Source: Hymenobacter taeanensis
GTDB lineage: Bacteria; Bacteroidota; Bacteroidia; Cytophagales; Hymenobacteraceae
Assembly: GCF_013137895.1 (NCBI RefSeq)
Contig: NZ_CP053538.1
Span: forward strand, 2,045,501-2,109,500
Length of the DNA stretch: 64,000 nucleotides
Direction: 5' to 3'
Shown here: positions 35,931 to 44,981 of the stretch, piece after piece
Layout of the letters: every line of letters starts with the position of its first letter
Position numbering within the stretch: the first letter of the stretch is position 1
Program-made: the position numbers and the translations under genes
The notes under the pieces: generated by a model
Database searches by the model: none
The model's input: the letters and a program-made list of their open reading frames with translations, nothing else
Told to the model about the DNA's origin: nothing

Positions 35931-36926
35931 ATGAAAGCAGTTATTCCTGTTGCCGGTATTGGGTCGCGCCTGCGGCCGCATACGCACACCCAGCCCAAAT
36001 CGCTGGTGCCCGTGGCTGGCAATACTATCCTGGGCCACATCATTGATCGGCTTATGAGTGCCGGGGTGGAGGAGTTTGTGTTCATCATCGGCTACCTAGG
36101 CGAGAAAATTGAAAGCTACGTGCGTCGGCAGTATCCACAGCTGCGCAGCTCGTTTGTGGTGCAGGAGCCCCGCGAGGGCATTGCCCACGCCCTGTGGCTG
36201 GCCCGTGACCAGTTTCGCCACGAAGCCGACGGTATTCTGATTCTGCTCGGTGATACCATTGTGGACGTGGACCTGCCCGCTGTAATGCGCACCGAAGGCA
36301 CGGTGCTGGCCGTGAAGGAAGTGAAAACGCCGTCTATGTTTGGCCTGGTAGAGACGGCCAGCAATGGCCGCGTAACCAAAGTGGTTGAAAAGCCGCGCAT
36401 CCCGAAGTCGAACTTCGCCCTCGTAGGCCTCTATAAAATTGCTAACCCCGACTGGCTGGCCTCGGCTCTGGAGCGCATTATTGATCAGAACCAGCGCACC
36501 CACGGCGAGTTTCAGCTCACCGATGCGCTCATGCTCATGATTCAGGACGGCGCCGACATGACCACGGTTTCGGTTGATAACTGGTTTGACTGCGGCCGCA
36601 AGGAGAGCCTGCTGGAGGCCAACGCCCGCCTGCTCAACGTGCCGGAGTTCCTAGGCCAGGTGCCGCAGTTTCCGGATACCATCATTATTCCGCCCGTGAG
36701 CATCGGGAAGGATTGCCAGATCAGTAACTCCATCATCGGCCCCAACGTGGCCATTGGCGACCGTACCATCGTCAAGAACACCATCCTCAGCGACTCCATC
36801 ATTGGGTCTTACTCCGAGTTGCGCTCCGCCGTCATGCACGACTGCATCGTTGGTTCCGATGCGCTGTTCAAAGGCACCCGCCACAGCCTCAACATCGGCG
36901 ACAACACCGAAATAGATTACAGCTAG
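35931..36926 (+). CDS. Sugar-1-phosphate nucleotidyltransferase with left-handed beta-helix tail
   Basis: The product has about 331 residues from the ATG at 35931 (MKAVIPVAGIGSRLRPHTHT); the upstream ATG at 35874 adds 19 unrelated residues. The NTP-transferase signature G-x-G-[ST]-R-L-x-P is present with the catalytic lysine in TQPKSLVPVAGNTILGHIID. Further motifs: ILLGDTIVD (metal Asp) and VVEKPRIPKSNFALVGLY. From about residue 250, hexapeptide repeats (ISNSIIGPNVAIGDRTIV) form a beta-helix as in bifunctional acyl/nucleotidyl transferases. It makes a nucleotide sugar, probably dTDP- or UDP-type; substrate not determined. No polysaccharide genes adjoin. Confidence 0.88.
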   Translation: MKAVIPVAGIGSRLRPHTHTQPKSLVPVAGNTILGHIIDRLMSAGVEEFVFIIGYLGEKIESYVRRQYPQLRSSFVVQEPREGIAHALWLARDQFRHEADGILILLGDTIVDVDLPAVMRTEGTVLAVKEVKTPSMFGLVETASNGRVTKVVEKPRIPKSNFALVGLYKIANPDWLASALERIIDQNQRTHGEFQLTDALMLMIQDGADMTTVSVDNWFDCGRKESLLEANARLLNVPEFLGQVPQFPDTIIIPPVSIGKDCQISNSIIGPNVAIGDRTIVKNTILSDSIIGSYSELRSAVMHDCIVGSDALFKGTRHSLNIGDNTEIDYS

Positions 36927-36940
36927 GCTATCGTGATGAG

Positions 36941-37105
36941 GTGATAGAGTGACGAAGTGAAAAGCGGCCTACCCCGCACGTCATCTTGACGCAGGAAGGA
37001 TCTTATCAAGCAAGTACGACTGGCCTAGCGCCTCGTGCTACAATGGTAAGATCCTTCCTGCATTAGGATGACGTATTTTTTTACTTCACAAAGTCACTCA
37101 ATCAC
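36941..37105. repeat. Long intergenic palindrome (REP-like element, GTCATCYTGA type)
   Basis: Inner arms of 28 nt (36979-37006 and 37047-37074, core GCAGGAAGGATCTTA) are inverted with few mismatches. Outer arms 36941-36961 and 37085-37105 (GTGATNGAGTGAC core) also pair, so the whole gap is one nested palindrome. It belongs with the elements at 40851, 46534, 52393 and 56407. Confidence 0.8.
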
Positions 37106-37161
37106 TAAATCAACATTTCAACATGTATCCGGTGAGGGCAGATTGTCGTTACTTTAGCCCG

Positions 37162-38526
37162 ATGCGCTACATGTCTTCCTTTTCCCGCCTGCTGCCTGCT
37201 CTAGGCCTGTCTTTGCTGCTCTTACCTGGCTGCTACTCCCGCTCCGATATGAAAACGGAGGAGGGTACCGCCACCAAAACCCCATCCGACGTACCGCCGA
37301 CTGAAGTACCGGGCGCCGTACCAGTCAGAACGCCGGAGCCGGCAACCGAGGCTGCTACCACGCAGCCCCTACAGGCGGTGAACGTGTTCCTGGAAGTATC
37401 AGGCTCCATGGAAGGCTTCATGCCCAAAACCGGGGCCAGTGGCGAGAATACTAAGTTTCAGCAGCATGTGGCGCAGTTCCTCTCGGAGGTAAACCGCACC
37501 TCGGCCGCCCGCCAGAAGCTGTTCTACCGCATTAAAGAGCGGCCTTATAAGGATTCATACCAAGCCATTTCTGGCACCGTGCGCAGCGGCATTCAGCAGC
37601 CCGCCAAGAGTACGGACATTCCTTCGGTGCTGGATACGCTGATGACGAACTACTACCAGCCTGGCACCGTGAGCGTCCTGATTTCGGACTTCATTTACTC
37701 GCCCAAAAACGCGGGCGCCATTCCGTACATCAAAACCGACATTACAGACGCCCTCACTCGTAGTGGAGCCAAGTCAGATATGGCCGTGTCGGTGTACGGC
37801 TATACCTCTGATTTCCGCGGCACCTATTACCCGGCTTTAGTAGCCTCGGGCAAGAAAACCAACTGCTGCGACACGGAAATTCCTTACTACATCTGGGTAG
37901 TAGGCCCCGCCAGCGCGGTACGGCAGTTTGATGCGGCCTTGCTGGAGCAGCAGCCGGCTAAGCAAGCCCACTTCGGCGTCACGTATCCGCAGCCGGGGTA
38001 TTCGGTGCTCAACAAGTTCCAGAACAAAGGCAGCTGGTACTACGGCGACGCCGGCGCCAGCAAGCGCAACGCCGATACCTACCGCGTAATATCGGTGAGT
38101 GAAGCCTCGGCTCAGCAGCCTGTTGAGTTTGTAGTAGGCCTAAACTTGCAAGGCCTGCCCAGCCAATACCGCGATGTGGCTTACCTCAAGCAGAACCTGA
38201 AGCTGCAAGGCGTGGACACCGATGCCAAGCTGCTCGACGTGTTTGCGGCCACTGATCAGAACCGTGCCAGCAGCGGCCCGGAAAGCAAGTACACCCACTT
38301 CGCTAAAGTGCGCCTAACCAAGGCTCCCAAGGCTGCCAGGCCACTCGTGCTACGCCTCCAGGACCAGCGCCCCGCCTGGGTAGCCCAGTGGACCACCAAG
38401 AACGACGCTACGCCCGCGCCCAAAACCTTTGCCTTGAGCTCCCTCCTGGATGGGCTGGAGGCGCAAGGCGGCGCAGAAAAAAAGCCGATTTTCGAAGTGC
38501 CATTGACCTTACAGCCAGCCGAGTAG
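37162..38526 (+). CDS. vWA-like lipoprotein, first gene of the tubulin/actin/stator cluster
   Basis: The product has 454 residues from the ATG at 37162, which opens into a lipoprotein signal (LPALGLSLLLLPGC). A Thr/Pro-rich linker (TPSDVPPTEVPGAVPVRTPE) leads to a vWA-like fold from about residue 70. The first MIDAS strand reads NVFLEVSGSMEG, where the usual Asp of DxSxS is Glu (about residue 78); a later strand VSVLISDFIYS supplies a candidate metal Asp. The second half (EIPYYIWVVGPASAVRQFDA onward) is unfamiliar. It is likely held at the outer or inner membrane facing the periplasm. It is the first of nine co-directional genes. Function is not recognised. Confidence 0.7.
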   Translation: MRYMSSFSRLLPALGLSLLLLPGCYSRSDMKTEEGTATKTPSDVPPTEVPGAVPVRTPEPATEAATTQPLQAVNVFLEVSGSMEGFMPKTGASGENTKFQQHVAQFLSEVNRTSAARQKLFYRIKERPYKDSYQAISGTVRSGIQQPAKSTDIPSVLDTLMTNYYQPGTVSVLISDFIYSPKNAGAIPYIKTDITDALTRSGAKSDMAVSVYGYTSDFRGTYYPALVASGKKTNCCDTEIPYYIWVVGPASAVRQFDAALLEQQPAKQAHFGVTYPQPGYSVLNKFQNKGSWYYGDAGASKRNADTYRVISVSEASAQQPVEFVVGLNLQGLPSQYRDVAYLKQNLKLQGVDTDAKLLDVFAATDQNRASSGPESKYTHFAKVRLTKAPKAARPLVLRLQDQRPAWVAQWTTKNDATPAPKTFALSSLLDGLEAQGGAEKKPIFEVPLTLQPAE

Positions 38527-38703
38527 AAGTTAGGTGACTAACTCAGCGCTGTAGCAGAGTGTCATTTTCAGCGCAATTGGAATGGTTTTCGTTCATTAAC
38601 GAAACCGAATGCTTCGGCTACTCAGTCGGGGCCGTGCTTACAATTTCGTTCCGCCCTCATCGTTCAACGAATTGCCAACGGCTAGTTGGCCCTACTTCCT
38701 TCC

Positions 38704-39096
38704 ATGAAAGCACTATTCCGCTCCATTTACGAACTCATTGGTGCCCCTCAGCCTCCCGCCGATACGCCCGTGTACCGCGACGTGATATTCCCTAACATAG
38801 GCCTGCTGAACATCGGTATCTCGCTGGCGCTGGTGGTGATATTCTACTATGTCATCAACCGGATGCTGGGCGTGGCTACCTTCAACAAGGGCCGTCATTG
38901 GGCCATTTTCCTGGTGATAAATGCCCTGATTGCCTTCGGCTTGGCAATTAGCCAAGCCCACGCCCAGCAGGTTACGGACCATAGCTACATCTACTGGCTG
39001 GCTACCTGGAACGCCATCCTAGGCCTGTTCTGGTTCTTCATCTTCTCCCTGATTCTGCGCAAAGGCTCTACCAACGCGAGTACTACGCCTTTTTAG
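38704..39096 (+). CDS. Small membrane protein with three helices, cluster gene 2
   Basis: The product has 130 residues from the ATG at 38704 (MKALFRSIYELIGAPQPPAD); the upstream ATG at 38686 adds six residues. Three membrane helices: GLLNIGISLALVVIFYYVIN (about 34-53), WAIFLVINALIAFGLAIS (about 66-83) and WLATWNAILGLFWFFIFSLI (about 98-117). No family is recognised. Its place between the vWA-like lipoprotein and the tubulin-like protein, same direction, suggests a membrane component of the same machine. Confidence 0.7.
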   Translation: MKALFRSIYELIGAPQPPADTPVYRDVIFPNIGLLNIGISLALVVIFYYVINRMLGVATFNKGRHWAIFLVINALIAFGLAISQAHAQQVTDHSYIYWLATWNAILGLFWFFIFSLILRKGSTNASTTPF

Positions 39097-39112
39097 AGCT
39101 AAAAAACTAGTT

Positions 39113-39252
39113 CCCCTCCTCAGCTGAGGAGGGGCTAGGGGTGGTTGACTGGCCTAGAACGGGTTTAAGTTCAGGCGAAACAACGTCAGCAACGAGCCAA
39201 CCACCTCAGTTCAGCCTTGCGGCTGAACGTCCCCTCCTTAGCTAAGGAGGGG
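39113..39252. repeat. CCCCTCC-type palindromic repeat pair
   Basis: Two 22-bp palindromes (39113-39134, 39231-39252) of the form CCCCTCCT(C/T)AG|CT(G/A)AGGAGGGG bracket an inner inverted pair (GGTGGTTG near 39140, CAACCACC near 39199). The same units recur at 40740-41012 and, in half, at 46664-46704. They are found only in gaps of this gene cluster. Confidence 0.7.
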
Positions 39253-39277
39253 AGTTTCGTTCAACTTCAGCATCACC

Positions 39278-40726
39278 ATGGCTAAACTCTTTTTATTCGG
39301 CATTGGCGGCACGGGCTCCCGCGTCATCCGCTCGCTCACCATGCTGCTGGCCGCGGGCGTTGACCTGCCCAACTGCGACCGGGTAGTTCCCATCATCATC
39401 GACCCCGACGCGCACAACGGCGACATGAACCGCACGGTGCAGCTGCTGCAGAGCTATCAGCAGATATACAAGCGCCTCGGCCCCCGCGAGGAAGGCTTCT
39501 TCAAAACTGATATCAGCACACTGAGCGGCATTTCGCAGGACGTGAACGGCTCGGTGAAGGATACCTTCATCTTCGATTTCGGCGGTATCAACCAAAGCTT
39601 CCGGCAGTACCTGAGCTACGATGGCCTGTCGGTTGACTCGAAGGGCCTCGTGGATTTGCTCTTCACCCAGGATAACCTGGAAAGCCCGTTGACCATTGGC
39701 TTCCGTGGCTCCCCGAACGTGGGCAGCATTGTGCTGAACAAACTGGTGGAAAGCCCCGAAATGCGGTTTTTTGCCGATAACTTCCAGGATGGTGACCGAG
39801 TGTTCTTCGTGTCGAGCATCTTCGGCGGTACGGGTGCGGCGGGTTTCCCGCTCATGCTCAAGAATCTGAAGGACACCAACACCCGCCTTAGCAACGCCCG
39901 CTACCTGCGCGACGCACCCACTGGTGCCGTAACGGTGATGCCCTACTTCGCCCTGCAGAGCGAAGACAACGCCGTCATCGACTCCAACAACTTCCTGACG
40001 AAAACCAAGGCGGCGCTCAGCTACTACGAGCACAACCTGCAAGGCCTCGACGCGCTGTATTACCTCGCCGACACGCCCGATACGCCTTACGAGAACCAGC
40101 CCGGCGGTACCCAGCAGAAGAATAAGGCGCACGTAATTGAACTCCTGGCTGCTCTGAGCATAGTGGACTTCATGCGCTACTCGCCCACTGAGTTGCGCAC
40201 CGGCGGCCCGCACTTCCATGAGTATGGCCTTCAGGCCGATGCGCCGGAAATTCAGTTCAGCCACCTGCCCGATGAGTCGCGCGAAATCATTGCCAAGCAG
40301 CTCACGCAGTTCCTGTACTTCACGCGCTACCACAAGCAGCACCTGCCCACCGACAAGGCGCCCTACGCCGATAACCTGAAGCTGGACTACGCCATGCGCA
40401 ATGAGCCCATCTTCCGGGAGCTGAACACCTTCCTGCACAGCCCCGACTCCGGCGTAGATCAGTGGCTGCAGGAGCTGGCCCAGAACCGTCGTTCTTTCCG
40501 TCCCTTCGACCTGCAGACCGACGACTTCAATGCCATGATCCTCGGCAAGCCCGTGGAAAAGAAGTGGAACGACTTCTTCAACAAAGGTCTCAGCCACAAC
40601 TACCTCCTCGACAACCTCAACAAAACCGAAAAGTCCATCCAAGAGCCCGACAGCTTCCGCAAGATGCTGGAGCTGTTCTATGATGTGACCGATAAGGCGT
40701 TTGAGGAGAAGGTGAAGGTGGTGTAA
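39278..40726 (+). CDS. Tubulin/FtsZ-like GTPase (Tubulin_2-type)
   Basis: The product has 482 residues. The N-terminus is a nucleotide-binding strand-loop (MAKLFLFGIGGTGSRVIRSL) as in tubulin/FtsZ T1. IIIDPDAHNGD (about 40-50) fits the T2/T3 loop region. The tubulin signature loop [SAG]GGTG[SAT]G appears as SIFGGTGAAGFPLM at residues 183-189. The length fits a two-domain tubulin fold with an extended C-terminal helical region (FNAMILGKPVEKKWNDFFNK...). No signal peptide, so cytoplasmic. The general class (large bacterial tubulin-like proteins, Pfam Tubulin_2 type) is inferred from these loops, not from a search. Whether it forms filaments is unknown. It is flanked by CCCCTCC repeats on both sides. 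Confidence 0.78.
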   Translation: MAKLFLFGIGGTGSRVIRSLTMLLAAGVDLPNCDRVVPIIIDPDAHNGDMNRTVQLLQSYQQIYKRLGPREEGFFKTDISTLSGISQDVNGSVKDTFIFDFGGINQSFRQYLSYDGLSVDSKGLVDLLFTQDNLESPLTIGFRGSPNVGSIVLNKLVESPEMRFFADNFQDGDRVFFVSSIFGGTGAAGFPLMLKNLKDTNTRLSNARYLRDAPTGAVTVMPYFALQSEDNAVIDSNNFLTKTKAALSYYEHNLQGLDALYYLADTPDTPYENQPGGTQQKNKAHVIELLAALSIVDFMRYSPTELRTGGPHFHEYGLQADAPEIQFSHLPDESREIIAKQLTQFLYFTRYHKQHLPTDKAPYADNLKLDYAMRNEPIFRELNTFLHSPDSGVDQWLQELAQNRRSFRPFDLQTDDFNAMILGKPVEKKWNDFFNKGLSHNYLLDNLNKTEKSIQEPDSFRKMLELFYDVTDKAFEEKVKVV

Positions 40727-40739
40727 GAACAAAAACTCC

Positions 40740-41012
40740 CCTTCTCAGATGAGGAAGGGATGCGGCGGCTTTAGCCGACGCTGTGGTGGTTGACCTCGTT
40801 GCTGATGTTGTTTAGTTGCTTTGCTAGGCCAGTATGCCGTCCAAAAGGAACGTCATGCTGAGCTTGCCGAAGCATCTCTACCGAGGGTAACTCTAATCGT
40901 TTTACGAAGCGGTAGAGATGCTTCGACTGCGCTCAGCATGACGCCCCAGTGGTAACGCTCTAGGCCACTCAACCACCCCTAACCCCTCCTTTCTAAGGAG
41001 GGGAATTAGTAC
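40740..41012. repeat. Composite repeat: REP-like palindrome nested in CCCCTCC-type arms
   Basis: The gap of 314 bp between the tubulin-like and Hsp70-like genes is nearly all repeat. Left outer part has CTCCCCTTCTCAGATGAGGA and GGTGGTTGACC; right outer part has CAACCACCCCTAACCCCTCC and ends AAGGAGGGG. Inside sits a 33-nt inverted pair (40851-40883 and 40910-40943, core GTCATGCTGAGC...GAAGCATCTCTACCG with an insertion on one side). No gene is present. Confidence 0.8.
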
Positions 41013-41040
41013 TAGTTTCTAGAACAGATTTCAGCAGCAC

Positions 41041-44000
41041 ATGGCCAAAGTCCTTCGCTTACATAATAATGGCTCCCAGCAGGTTCAGGGCTGGCAGAAA
41101 ACGGCGCCGGTAACGAGCACCGAAATCAATACCGTTACGGACCCGGCCGGGGGCAAGTCCCGCAACCTGGCCGTGAGCATCCCGACGCCCTTTGCGCGGA
41201 TGCACCTGTTTGAAACGGCTTTCGACTTCCTCGCCCGCGAAGGGCAGCGCAACCCCGGCTCGGTGTACCACGAGCTGACCACGCACTTCTGGGACTTGCT
41301 GGAACTGCTTTATAACTACCACCTCTACACCCAAGCCGGCCGCAAAATCACGCTGCGCCGCTGGAACGCCGAGGCAGAAATCCGCCGGATGCGGCAGGAG
41401 GAGGGCACGCGCCTGCTGGGCGAAACCCTACAGCTGTACATGCAGGATGAGCGCTTCCGCGACTTCACCGACATGTATTTGGTGTACTATGAGTCGCCGG
41501 AATTAGCGGGCGGCACGCGCCTGCTGGGTGGCACCTCGCCGCTAACCATCCTCTTCACCGGTCCCGAGGTAAAGCCTCTGGACCTGGAGCGTCCACAGGC
41601 CCGCGGCCACTACTTCGACAAGCAAACCGTGCTGCTCGAAGACCGCGACCCGCAGTTCCGGGAGTTCGTGTACGAGCTGTTCCTGGCCTACCCACAACTG
41701 CAGCGCCGTGAGTTTGCCGGCAGCGTGTACGCGGGCCTCGACCGTAGCAAAATCAACCAGCTTCAAATGCAGGGCGACCGTTCGGCGCAACAGTTTGCTG
41801 CCCGCTACCCTGCGCTGGTAGATGTGCACGGCAACCTGGTGAGCGTGAAAGGCGTGCCACTGCCTGGCCGCGCCGACCAGTCGGCCGTAACCAGCTCCGA
41901 CCTGTTCATCCAGCCGACCCGCGAAGCCATTGCCGGCCGGCCTAGGCCACTAGTGTTGCGCCCGAACCTCACGATGCCCGGCGCCAACTACCTCAACGGC
42001 CAGCCCTGGGACGACCGTACGCCGGTGCCGTACTATGATGAGGTAGCGCTGGAAAGCCGCGTACTGCCCGGTAAGGGCTTCAAGTACCCGTACCTCACAG
42101 TAGGCGACTTACTGGAGGACTCACTGGTAGAACTGCCCTACGAGCTGAACACCCAGCGTTTCCACACCGGTAAAGTCACGTTCCAGTATGGCGCCGATGG
42201 GCAAGGCCGGGCACGTTTCCCGTATCTGCTGCCGCTGAAGCAAGCCTTCTTCGAGTACTTCACGGAGAATGAGCTGGCCGAGTTGCTCACCTTCACCATC
42301 GACCTCAGCCACGTGCGTGTGCAGCTGCGCGTGCCGGTGCAGGCGGGACGTTTCATCACCTTCGAGCGCAGCTATTATACCAATCCGCAGAACCCGAAGG
42401 ATGCCCAGGGTCGCGAGATTCTAGAAAAGGGCCGCATTGTGAAGGCTGCCGTGGGCGTGGGCGTATTCCCGTTCTACAAGGTGCGCTACCAGCCCGAGTT
42501 TAATGACCTCTATAAGGTAATGCTGGTGGATGCCGACAACGCACCTACCATGCTCAACCGCCGCTACGACCTGCAGTTCTTCGTGAACGGGGAGCGGATT
42601 ACGGACCAGGGCGCCGCTCGCCGCGCCACTCGCTACGAGCGCACCCAGAAGAGCATGGCCACTGCCGGCAGCACCTACTATGAAATTACCGGCACTCACT
42701 TTGACCTTGCTGAGCTGACCTGCCCGCCCGCCACCATTGGCGCTGAGCCGGCTCGCGGCCTGTTCGTGCCGCGCTGGCGCGAGCTGGACCGTGGTACCCG
42801 CCGCTTCACCTTCGCGGTGGACTTTGGTACTACGAACACCCACATTGCTTACGCCGATTCACCCACCGCGCACCCCCGCCCGCTGACCATTGGCGAAGCC
42901 GATGTGCAGGTGGAGTGGCTACATGCTCCGGTGGCCGATGCCGGCTTATCAGCCGCGCAACGCTACCGCACGGGTGCGGGCCAGATCTGGGACAACATTG
43001 CCACGCTGCAAAACCGGGAGTTTGTACCCTCGTTCGTGGGTGAAGGCGGCTCGGTATATGAGTTTCCGATCCGGACGGCCGTGTGCGAAACGACGTCGTT
43101 TGCCAACGAGCCGGCCAAAGTGCTCAGCAACATTAACATCGGCTTTAGCATCAACACTGAAAACACGGCCGAACTACCCCAGAACCGCTTCATCACCAAC
43201 CTGAAGTGGTCGGCGGAGCTGGACCCCCAGGGCGTGTCGCGCATTGAGGCCTTCTTCAAGGAAATTCTGTTGCTGCTCCGCCATAAGGCGGCGCTGCACG
43301 GTGGTATTCTGGAAGATACCCGCGTGGTATGGTTTGCCCCGCTGAGCTTCGATGGCTTCCTGCGCAACCAGTTCCAGCAAGTGTGGGATGAGGCGTTCCA
43401 GCAGGTGTTCAAGGCCCGCCGCCCTACTATCTGCCTCACCGAATCGGTGGCACCGTACTACTACCTCACCGCCACCAACCAGGTAGTGCCCAACCGCGAC
43501 GAAAACGTGGTGAACATCGACATCGGTGGTGGTACCACCGACTTGCTGCTCTTCGCCGACCAGAAGCCGGCCTACAGCACCTCGTTCCGCTTTGCCGGCG
43601 ACGATCTGTGGGGCGACGGGTATGCCCGCGTGCAGGGAGCACCTAAGCAAAACGGTCTGCTCCGCTTAGGCGTAGGTCACGTAGAAAGCCTGCCCGACTC
43701 CGAGCAAAACCAGGAGTACAAAGGCTACCTGCGCGCTGCCCTCAGCAATACCGATTTCGGCTCTGCCGACGTCACGAGCTTGCTGTTTAAGTATGATGAT
43801 GCGCTTCGCTTTACCCAGGCGCTAGGCCTAGGCAAGGGCCGACAGCTGCGAGTGCTGTTCTATCTGCACTACACCAGCATCATCTACCACACTGCGCAGC
43901 TAGTGAAGCACCTCGGCCTGAAAACGCCGCGCTACCTCTGCTTCTCCGGCAAAGGCAGCCTCTACTTGCGTCTGCTGGCCGGTGGCAGCTCCTTGGTGGC

Positions 44001-44508
44001 TATTGAAAAGATTACGAAAGCCATCTTCCAGGCCGTAACCGGCACCGAGCCACCACATAACTTTCGGGTTATTCTGGCCGACAACCCCAAGGAAGCCACC
44101 ACTAACGGCGGTGTGCTCTTTGAGGAGAAGACCAACACATCGGACTACGACAGCATCAAGCCGGTGAAATACAGCGGCGCTGTAGAAGGCACCGAGCTCA
44201 ATCAGCAGCGCCTCAAGCTAAACCAGGTTGATGCTACCCTGAAAGACACCGTGCTGGAAAACGTGCGCAACTACCTCACCCTCGTGCTCGAAGGCGACGA
44301 AGTAGCGCCTTACCTGCGCGAAGTAGGTGTAGATGTGGACCGTCAGCGCGTGAAGGACATTCTGCAGCGTGAAATTGAGGATAGCTTAAGTCTAGGCCTG
44401 CACCAGTTTCAGCGTCAGCTTTCTTCCGATGAAACGCTGCCGGAGACCTTATTTTTCCTGCCGTTGAAGCAGGCCCTCTACAACCTGAGCCGCGAGTTGC
44501 AGTCGTAA
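41041..44508 (+). CDS. Large protein with C-terminal Hsp70/actin-like ATPase domain
   Basis: The product has 1155 residues without a signal peptide. The first ~590 residues match nothing I know. From about residue 588 the actin/Hsp70 ATPase core begins: phosphate-1 FAVDFGTTNTHIAYAD (about 590-605), phosphate-2 NIDIGGGTTDLLLFAD (about 824-839), and an adenosine-type motif YLCFSGKGSLYLRLLAGG (about 965-982). A YYYLTATNQ stretch and a long C-terminal helical tail (RVKDILQREIEDSLSLGLHQ) follow. SrfB-like virulence-associated proteins have a comparable Hsp70-type ATPase, and a link is possible but unproven. It likely acts as an ATP-driven switch in the cytoplasm beside the tubulin-like protein. 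Confidence 0.78.
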   Translation: MAKVLRLHNNGSQQVQGWQKTAPVTSTEINTVTDPAGGKSRNLAVSIPTPFARMHLFETAFDFLAREGQRNPGSVYHELTTHFWDLLELLYNYHLYTQAGRKITLRRWNAEAEIRRMRQEEGTRLLGETLQLYMQDERFRDFTDMYLVYYESPELAGGTRLLGGTSPLTILFTGPEVKPLDLERPQARGHYFDKQTVLLEDRDPQFREFVYELFLAYPQLQRREFAGSVYAGLDRSKINQLQMQGDRSAQQFAARYPALVDVHGNLVSVKGVPLPGRADQSAVTSSDLFIQPTREAIAGRPRPLVLRPNLTMPGANYLNGQPWDDRTPVPYYDEVALESRVLPGKGFKYPYLTVGDLLEDSLVELPYELNTQRFHTGKVTFQYGADGQGRARFPYLLPLKQAFFEYFTENELAELLTFTIDLSHVRVQLRVPVQAGRFITFERSYYTNPQNPKDAQGREILEKGRIVKAAVGVGVFPFYKVRYQPEFNDLYKVMLVDADNAPTMLNRRYDLQFFVNGERITDQGAARRATRYERTQKSMATAGSTYYEITGTHFDLAELTCPPATIGAEPARGLFVPRWRELDRGTRRFTFAVDFGTTNTHIAYADSPTAHPRPLTIGEADVQVEWLHAPVADAGLSAAQRYRTGAGQIWDNIATLQNREFVPSFVGEGGSVYEFPIRTAVCETTSFANEPAKVLSNINIGFSINTENTAELPQNRFITNLKWSAELDPQGVSRIEAFFKEILLLLRHKAALHGGILEDTRVVWFAPLSFDGFLRNQFQQVWDEAFQQVFKARRPTICLTESVAPYYYLTATNQVVPNRDENVVNIDIGGGTTDLLLFADQKPAYSTSFRFAGDDLWGDGYARVQGAPKQNGLLRLGVGHVESLPDSEQNQEYKGYLRAALSNTDFGSADVTSLLFKYDDALRFTQALGLGKGRQLRVLFYLHYTSIIYHTAQLVKHLGLKTPRYLCFSGKGSLYLRLLAGGSSLVAIEKITKAIFQAVTGTEPPHNFRVILADNPKEATTNGGVLFEEKTNTSDYDSIKPVKYSGAVEGTELNQQRLKLNQVDATLKDTVLENVRNYLTLVLEGDEVAPYLREVGVDVDRQRVKDILQREIEDSLSLGLHQFQRQLSSDETLPETLFFLPLKQALYNLSRELQS

Positions 44509-44520
44509 GGCTCTTTGGCT

Positions 44521-44931
44521 ATGAAGCGTTATAGTAGTTTTCTATTACTGCCCTTATTATTGTCTTTATCTGCTTGTTTCTGGGGGGATGAATACGGTGA
44601 GGAACAGCTAATAGGAGACTACTACGCTTCTGGCCTAAAAGGCTCTTGGGGTGAACCTATGACGGATGTTCATCTTTATTTTAATGACCAAGAGTTTGGC
44701 TTAGCTGATGCACTCTTGTCAGAGACCCTGAGTGCTGCTGGAGCTAACGAACGATGCATCATATTTAAGGGCACAGACAGTGAATATTATATCGCCAAAA
44801 TAGTCCCTGGAGCAACTAGGGAGGTCGCGCGGCGAAATATATTCGGCCCATTTAATAGGCGAGCCTTTAAGCAAAAGCTTCAAACAATAAATGGTGACAC
44901 TCTGGTAAGCTTCACGCATCGATACGAGTGA
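44521..44931 (+). CDS. Small lipoprotein, cluster gene 5
   Basis: The product has 136 residues from the ATG at 44521, 12 bp past the previous stop. Lipoprotein signal MKRYSSFLLLPLLLSLSACF (SAC lipobox). The mature part includes GDYYASGLKGSWGEPMTDVH, IIFKGTDSEYYIAKIVPGAT and a basic C-terminal stretch. Not recognised. Its DNA is more AT-rich and uses rarer codons than its neighbours, suggesting recent insertion into the cluster or weak expression. The tight spacing supports co-transcription. Confidence 0.7.
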   Translation: MKRYSSFLLLPLLLSLSACFWGDEYGEEQLIGDYYASGLKGSWGEPMTDVHLYFNDQEFGLADALLSETLSAAGANERCIIFKGTDSEYYIAKIVPGATREVARRNIFGPFNRRAFKQKLQTINGDTLVSFTHRYE

Positions 44932-44981
44932 TGCCAACTAGCTTTCTTTCTTAACCTGCCCCCCTACCCAACTAACACCCT

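Noticed and set aside
39293..40732. A 479-codon open frame on the minus strand opposite the tubulin-like gene
   Set aside because: It mirrors the codon positions of the real gene on the other strand; its protein is Val/Glu/Leu-rich, with no motif, while the + strand frame shows tubulin loops.
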